Source of the DNA: Arthrobacter burdickii
GTDB lineage: Bacteria > Actinomycetota > Actinomycetes > Actinomycetales > Micrococcaceae
DNA: 64,000 nt
Direction: 5' to 3'
NCBI RefSeq assembly: GCF_030433645.1
Contig: NZ_JAROCG010000002.1
Span: 744,001 to 808,000, forward strand
Below are positions 53,909-64,000 of this stretch, piece by piece. Both the position numbers and the translations under genes were made by a program. The notes beneath the pieces are model-generated. The model searched no databases and had not been told where the DNA came from. It worked only from the letters and a program-made list of their open reading frames with translations. Numbering within the stretch: the stretch's first letter is position 1; every line of letters starts with the position of its first letter.

Positions 53909-54940
53909 ATGACGTTCACCGCAGCAGTATCCGGCGCCAGCGGCTATGCCGGAGGCGAGCTCCTGCGCCTCCTGGCGAACCACCCCGACATCGAGGTCGG
54001 GGCGATCACGGCCCACAGCAACGCGGGCGCGCTGCTGGGGGACCTGCAGCCCCACCTCCACTCCCTGGCCGACCGCGTGCTGCAGGAGACCACGCCCGAG
54101 GCGCTCGCCGGACACGACGTCGTCTTCCTCGCCCTCCCGCACGGCGCGAGCGCGGAGATCGCCGCGCAGCTGTCGTCGGACACCCTCGTGATCGACGCCG
54201 GGGCCGACCACCGCCTGCAGGACCCCGCGGCCTGGGAGAAGTTCTACGGCTCGGCGCACGCCGGGACCTGGCCCTACGGTCTTCCGGAGCTCCCGGGTCA
54301 CCGCGCGGACCTCGCGGGGGCGCGGCGCATCGCGGTCCCCGGCTGCTACCCCACCAGCGCGCTCCTCGCGCTCACCCCCGGTTTCGCCGCGGGACTCCTC
54401 GAGCCCGACGACGTCGTCATCGTGTCCGCGTCCGGCACCTCCGGAGCGGGCAAGGCAGCCAAGCCCAACCTCATCGGGTCCGAAGTCATGGGAGGCATGA
54501 GCCCCTACGGCGTCGGCGGCGGACACCGCCACACGCCCGAGATGGAGCAGGGCCTCAGCCTCGCGGCCGGCGAGCGCGTCTCTCTGTCCTTCACGCCGAC
54601 CCTCGCCCCCATGGCGCGCGGCATCCTCACCACCGCCACCGCGAAGGTGCGGCCCGGCGTCGGCTACGCCCGGCTGCGGGAGGCCTGGGAGTCCGCGTAC
54701 GCGCAGGAGCCCTTCGTGCGCGTCCTCCCCGAGGGCCAGTGGCCCTCGACGAAGTCCGTGCTGGGCTCGAACTACGTAAACCTCCAGCTCGCCTTCGACG
54801 AGCACGCGGGCCGCGTGATCGTCAGCAGCGTCATCGACAACCTCACCAAGGGGACCGCCGGCGGAGCCGTGCAGTCCATGAACATCGCCCTCGGCCTCGA
54901 CGAGACCGCGGGCCTGACCATCCAGGGGATCGCACCGTGA
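53909..54940 (+). CDS. argC: N-acetyl-gamma-glutamyl-phosphate reductase
   Basis: Third step of arginine synthesis. It has 343 residues from ATG 53909. The Rossmann motif [16 protein letters not shown] is near the N-terminus and the catalytic Cys is in [30 protein letters not shown] and the late substrate-binding HTPEM are intact. It is the first gene of argCJBDFR; the stop overlaps argJ in GTGA. Regulation by ArgR is suggested by the upstream ARG-box-like site. Confidence 0.97.
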   Translation: MTFTAAVSGASGYAGGELLRLLANHPDIEVGAITAHSNAGALLGDLQPHLHSLADRVLQETTPEALAGHDVVFLALPHGASAEIAAQLSSDTLVIDAGADHRLQDPAAWEKFYGSAHAGTWPYGLPELPGHRADLAGARRIAVPGCYPTSALLALTPGFAAGLLEPDDVVIVSASGTSGAGKAAKPNLIGSEVMGGMSPYGVGGGHRHTPEMEQGLSLAAGERVSLSFTPTLAPMARGILTTATAKVRPGVGYARLREAWESAYAQEPFVRVLPEGQWPSTKSVLGSNYVNLQLAFDEHAGRVIVSSVIDNLTKGTAGGAVQSMNIALGLDETAGLTIQGIAP

Positions 54941-56106
54941 GTATCACCTACCCGGGCGGGTTCCGCGCCGCGGGCGTCGCCGCCGGCCTCAAGAGCACCG
55001 GAAAGCCCGACGTCGCGCTCGTCGCCAACGACGGACCGCTGCACTCCGCGGCCGCCGTCTTCACCTCCAACCGCGTGGCCGCCGCTCCCGTGCTCTGGTC
55101 CCGCCAGGTCGTCTCGGACGGGCGCGTCGACGCCGTCGTCCTCAACTCCGGCGGCGCCAACGCCTGCACCGGCCCGGAGGGCTTCCAGAACACCCACCGG
55201 ACGGCCGAGGTCACGGCGGAGCTCCTCGGCGTCTCGGCCACCGACGTCTTCGTGTGCTCCACGGGCCTCATCGGCGAACAGCTCCCTATGGACCGGCTCC
55301 TCGCCGGGGTGACGGACGCCGCCGGCTCCCTGGGCAGGGGAGGCGGTCCCACCGCTGCCGAGGCCATCATGACCACGGACACCGTGGCCAAGGAGGCCCG
55401 CTATCCCGCGAGCGCCGACACCGCGAGCGAGGGCTACGCGATCGGCGGCATGGCCAAGGGAGCCGGCATGCTGGCGCCCGGCCTCGCCACGATGCTCGTG
55501 GTCCTGACCACGGACGCCGTCCTCGATCCCGCAGCCCTCGACGCCGCGCTCCGCGAGGCCACGCGCGTCAGCTTCGACCGCACCGACGCGGACGGCTGCA
55601 TGTCCACCAACGACACCGTCGTGCTCCTCGCCTCCGGTGCCGCCGGCGTGAGCCCCGACCCGGCGCAGTTCACCGCAGCCCTGACGGATGTCTGCCTCGA
55701 CCTCGCCGCGCAGCTCATTCACGACGCCGAGGGCGCCAGCCACACGATCGCCGTCCGGACCGTCAACGCCGCCTCCGAACGGGACGCCGAGACGGTCAGC
55801 CGCGCCGTCGCCCGGTCCAACCTGTTCAAGACCGCGATCTTCGGCAACGACCCCAACTGGGGACGCGTGCTCGCCGCCGTCGGGACCACGGACGCCGCGT
55901 TCGAGCCGGACCAGCTGAACGTGTCCATGAACGGCGTGCAGATCTGCCGCAACGGCGGCATCGGTGAGTCGCGCGACCTCGTGGACCTCACCGGGCGCGA
56001 CGTCACGGTCGAGATCGACCTCGCGGCCGGACCTGCGAGCGCGACCATCTGGACCAACGACCTCACGCACGAGTACGTGCACGAGAACTCCGCCTACTCG
56101 AGCTGA
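54937..56106 (+). CDS. argJ: Bifunctional ornithine acetyltransferase / N-acetylglutamate synthase
   Basis: Recycles the acetyl group from acetylornithine to glutamate. It has 389 residues from GTG 54937. Self-cleavage into two chains should occur before the Thr at about residue 185 in [10 protein letters not shown]. The flanking [11 protein letters not shown] and the late [13 protein letters not shown] are conserved. With argJ, no argE-type deacetylase is needed. It is coupled to argC by GTGA and ends 11 bases before argB. Confidence 0.96.
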   Translation: MSITYPGGFRAAGVAAGLKSTGKPDVALVANDGPLHSAAAVFTSNRVAAAPVLWSRQVVSDGRVDAVVLNSGGANACTGPEGFQNTHRTAEVTAELLGVSATDVFVCSTGLIGEQLPMDRLLAGVTDAAGSLGRGGGPTAAEAIMTTDTVAKEARYPASADTASEGYAIGGMAKGAGMLAPGLATMLVVLTTDAVLDPAALDAALREATRVSFDRTDADGCMSTNDTVVLLASGAAGVSPDPAQFTAALTDVCLDLAAQLIHDAEGASHTIAVRTVNAASERDAETVSRAVARSNLFKTAIFGNDPNWGRVLAAVGTTDAAFEPDQLNVSMNGVQICRNGGIGESRDLVDLTGRDVTVEIDLAAGPASATIWTNDLTHEYVHENSAYSS

Positions 56107-56117
56107 CGGGATACACC

Positions 56118-57112
56118 ATGAGTGAGGTATCGACCGGCAAGGCTCCTGCCTCGTCGTCGTCATCGCCGTCGGCGTCGACGCTGAAGGCGCAGGACAAGGC
56201 CGCCACCCTGATGGAGGCCCTGCCCTGGATTCAGCGGTTCGCGGGCACGACGATGGTCATCAAGTACGGCGGCAACGCCATGGTGAACGACGAGATGCGG
56301 CGCGCGTTCGCGGAGGACATCGTGTTCCTCCACCACGTGGGCATCCGTCCGGTCGTGGTGCACGGCGGCGGACCGCAGATTAACGCGATGCTCGAGCGCC
56401 TGGGCATCGAGTCGGAGTTCAAGGGCGGCCTGCGCGTGACGACCCCCGAGGCCATGGACGTCGTCCGGATGGTCCTCACCGGGCAGGTGGGCCGGGAACT
56501 CGTCGGCCTCATCAACTCCCACGGGCCCTACGCCGTCGGACTGTCCGGCGAGGACGGCGGGCTGCTGCGTGCCATCCGCACCGGTACCGTCGTCGGCGGC
56601 GAGCAGGTGGACCTCGGACTTGTCGGCGAGGTGACGGCGGTCCATCCCGGTGCCATCCTCGACATCCTGCAGGCCGGGCGCATCCCGGTGATCTCCACGG
56701 TCGCTCCGGAGTACGACGCCGACGGCGAGGCGACGCAGCAGGTCCTCAACGTCAATGCCGATTCCGCCGCGGCTGCGCTGGCCGCCGCGCTCGGCGCGTC
56801 GAAGCTCGTCATCCTCACCGACGTCGAAGGCCTGTACGCCGCATGGCCGGACCGCGGGTCGCTCATCTCCTCCCTCTCGGCGACGCAGCTCCGCGAACTC
56901 CTGCCGAGTCTCGAGTCCGGCATGATCCCCAAGATGACGGCCTGCCTGCAGGCCGTCGAGTCCGGCGTCGAGCGCGCGCACATCGTGGACGGCCGCCTGG
57001 CCCACTCCATGCTGCTCGAGACCTTCACCACCGCAGGGATCGGCACCCAGGTGGTGCCCGACGACGCCGGCACCGCGAACGACACCGCGAACGACACCGC
57101 AGGAGCGCACTC

Positions 57113-57116
<4 letters not shown>
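56118..57116 (+). CDS. argB: Acetylglutamate kinase
   Basis: 332 residues, longer than the usual 290-300. Both ends are extended: a Ser/Ala-rich N-terminus of about 25 residues, and a C-terminal tail containing repeated TAND units from a 12-bp DNA repeat (57071-57100). The amino-acid kinase core has [24 protein letters not shown] and [17 protein letters not shown]. It is probably feedback-inhibited by arginine, as in relatives. The stop overlaps argD in ATGA. Confidence 0.96.
57071..57100 (+). repeat. 12-bp in-frame repeat at the 3' end of argB
   Basis: CACCGCGAACGA is present twice, followed by half a unit, encoding [10 protein letters not shown]. Copy-number change would alter only the ArgB tail. 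Confidence 0.85.
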
Positions 57117-59927
<2,811 letters not shown>

Positions 59928-60049
59928 GGCCGCTACGCCGCTACGCTGGCAGCAGGGCCGGCCGACGAACAACCACCGAGCACCACCCACACGACACACC
60001 CACAGACGACATACGGGCACACGCCCGGACAATCGAAGGAGCATATTCC
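59928..60049 (+). other. argR-argG spacer with possible promoter
   Basis: 122 bases. TACGCT (59947-59952) could be a -10 for argGH, and AAGGAG precedes the argG GTG. CGCTACGC-type direct repeats occur at 59930-59950. Confidence 0.35.
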
Positions 60050-62733
<2,684 letters not shown>

Positions 62734-62744
62734 CGCGGAAGGGT

Positions 62745-62780
62745 GCGGTGCGGTCCCCCGAAGGATTCGCGCCGCACCGC
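62745..62780 (+). terminator. Hairpin after argH
   Basis: GCGGTGCGG and CCGCACCGC form a perfect 9-bp stem around an 18-base loop, 12 bases after the argH stop. Confidence 0.6.
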
Positions 62781-62830
62781 GGTCCCAGAACACCGTCCCG
62801 CCGTTCCCGCTACGCCCGCCGCGAAGTGCT

Positions 62831-62836
62831 TTGACA
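62831..62836 (+). promoter_or_regulatory. Perfect -35 hexamer before the ABC exporter
   Basis: TTGACA, 30 bases before the ATG at 62866. A matching -10 is poor (CACTGT region), so the promoter assignment is tentative. Confidence 0.35.
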
Positions 62837-62865
62837 CCCGGTGGTGCCCGGCGCACTGTGTGAGC

Positions 62866-64000
62866 ATGCAGCCTGCCCTCCAGCGTGCCACCCTGCGGGA
62901 GTTCTTCCCCTACCTGAGGGGGCACGTCCGCGTGCTCGCCCTGGTCGCCGTCGTCTCGCTCGTCTCGACCGGCCTGTCGATCGCCCAGCCGCTGATGGTC
63001 CAGCAGCTCGTCAACGCCGTCTCGGCGAGCCGGCCGGCCACGGTGTTCGTCTGGTTCCTCATCGCGATCACGCTCGGCGGGGCCGTCTTCGGGGCGGCAC
63101 AGTCCTATCTCCTCCAGCGGACGGCGGAGTCGGTGGTCCTCGGCGTGCGCCGCTCGCTCGTCGGGCAGCTGCTGGCGCTGCCCGTCAGGGAGTTCGACCG
63201 GAGGCGCGTGGGCGATCTCATGTCACGGGTGGGCTCCGACACCACGCTCATGCGCAGCGTCATCACGTCGGGCCTCTTCGAGATCGTGTCCTCCATCCTG
63301 ATGTTCTGCGCGGCCGTCGTCCTCATGGTGCTGATCGACCCGCTGCTGTTCGGGATCACGCTGTGCGCCGTCCTCCTCGGAGCAGCCGGCGTCCTGTTCC
63401 TCGGCCGCCTCATCCGCCGGCGCAGCCGCGACGTCCAGGACGCGGTCGGGTCCATGACGGCAGCCGTGGAGCGCGGGCTCTCGGGCATCCGCACCATCAA
63501 GGCCTCCGTCGCGGAAGAGCGCGAGGCCGCTGTCATCGATGGCGAAGCGACGCGGGCCTTCCGCGCAGGCATCGCGATGGCCCGCCTCCAGGCGGCGGTC
63601 CAGCCGATCATGTCCATCTGCATCCAGGGCGCCTTCATCGTGGTGCTGGCGGTCGGGGGGATCCGCGTCGCCGCCGGCGAGTTGCTGCTCGGGGACCTCA
63701 TCGCCTTCATCCTCTACCTGTTCCTCCTCGTGATGCCCATCGGGTCGGCCATGAGCGCCTTCGTGCAGATCCAGTCGGGACTCGCGGCGCTCGACCGCAT
63801 CCAGGAGATCGCCCGGCTCGAGCCGGAACGCGCCGACGAGGACCGGCCCGTCCGGATCCAGCCGGTACCCGCACAGCCGGATGCCGCGTTCGGCTCGGCG
63901 CAGGGCGCCGGCAGACTTGCCGGCAGGTCCGCCGGCAGATCCGCCGGCGCTATCGAGCTCCGGGACGTCAGCTTCCGGTACGACGACGGAGGCCCCGACG
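62866..64000 (+). CDS. ABC transporter, fused permease-ATPase (3' end missing)
   Basis: The frame from ATG 62866 stays open to the window end (378 codons visible). The type 1 exporter transmembrane domain has six spans at about residues 20-310, with coupling-helix segments [20 protein letters not shown] and [21 protein letters not shown] linker follows with AGRS repeats from a 12-bp DNA repeat. The ATPase domain begins with [14 protein letters not shown]; its Walker motifs lie beyond the window. Drug or lipid export is possible, but the substrate is unknown. Confidence 0.93.
   Translation, partial: MQPALQRATLREFFPYLRGHVRVLALVAVVSLVSTGLSIAQPLMVQQLVNAVSASRPATVFVWFLIAITLGGAVFGAAQSYLLQRTAESVVLGVRRSLVGQLLALPVREFDRRRVGDLMSRVGSDTTLMRSVITSGLFEIVSSILMFCAAVVLMVLIDPLLFGITLCAVLLGAAGVLFLGRLIRRRSRDVQDAVGSMTAAVERGLSGIRTIKASVAEEREAAVIDGEATRAFRAGIAMARLQAAVQPIMSICIQGAFIVVLAVGGIRVAAGELLLGDLIAFILYLFLLVMPIGSAMSAFVQIQSGLAALDRIQEIARLEPERADEDRPVRIQPVPAQPDAAFGSAQGAGRLAGRSAGRSAGAIELRDVSFRYDDGGPD
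63907..63954 (+). repeat. 12-bp repeat x4 in the ABC transporter linker
   Basis: GCCGGC recurs at 63907, 63919, 63931 and 63943 in units such as GCCGGCAGATCC, encoding [16 protein letters not shown] between the membrane and ATPase domains. Confidence 0.85.

Overview
The window is about 64 kb of chromosomal core from a high-GC actinobacterium. Gene content and order point to Micrococcaceae, probably an Arthrobacter-like genus. The evidence is the run ftsK-pgsA-cinA-clgR-DUF3046-recA-recX-miaB-miaA-dapF-hflX-dinG-lexA, the order infC-rpmI-rplT-trmH followed by pheST-argCJBDFRGH, actinobacterial LexA boxes, PriA in place of a dedicated HisA, and extensive GTG/ATG start-stop overlaps. The assignment rests on synteny and protein families, not on a 16S gene, because no rRNA or tRNA gene was recognised. 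Nearly every base is in or next to a conserved housekeeping gene. The only mobile element is one IS481-type insertion sequence.

Layout. 1-3.6 kb: the 3' part of pnp and an M16 peptidase. 3.6-9.5 kb: molybdenum cofactor genes, with moaA-moaD leftward and a membrane-anchored sulfite-oxidase-fold enzyme, moeA, moaC, mogA and moaE rightward. 9.5-14.7 kb: lysine/diaminopimelate genes dapB and dapA with RNase J, plus a leftward membrane acyltransferase-like gene. 14.8-19.4 kb: ftsK, pgsA, cinA C-terminal domain, clgR. 19.4-32.5 kb: a MarR regulator, then DNA repair and tRNA modification (recA-recX, miaB-miaA, dapF, a methyltransferase, hflX, dinG-like helicase, lexA and its divergent LysM partner). 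32.5-38.2 kb: a partial histidine cluster (hisC, hisB, hisH, a 52-residue membrane protein, priA), an SseB-like gene and an MFS transporter. 38.3-43.2 kb: DUF1844, infC-rpmI-rplT, trmH family, a second MFS transporter. 43.4-48.9 kb: a GCS2-type ligase, a small acidic protein, a Nudix hydrolase, the IS element, a radical SAM protein, pyroglutamyl peptidase and a HExxH membrane protein. 49.0-52.7 kb: pheST. 52.8-53.8 kb: quinone oxidoreductase. 53.9-62.7 kb: the complete argCJBDFR-argGH set. 62.9 kb to the end: the start of an ABC exporter.

How genes work together. The Moco genes supply cofactor for the adjacent oxidoreductase. recA, lexA, the LysM protein and probably the radical SAM gene at 46.7-47.7 kb carry LexA-type operators. 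argC-argR are translationally coupled, argC has an ArgR-like operator, and ArgJ allows acetyl-group recycling.

The most informative non-standard signals are these. The IS481 element sits exactly in the CTAG shared by the stop codons of two convergent genes, duplicates it as GCTAGA, leaves both genes intact and borrows its own transposase stop codon from the duplicated target. At least twelve genes have a -10-like hexamer 6-7 bases before the start codon, which suggests leaderless transcripts. infC most likely starts at ATT. Short unlisted genes lie in the his cluster (52 residues) and before the GCS2 ligase (a 24-codon leader frame). No clearly new defence or biosynthetic system was found.
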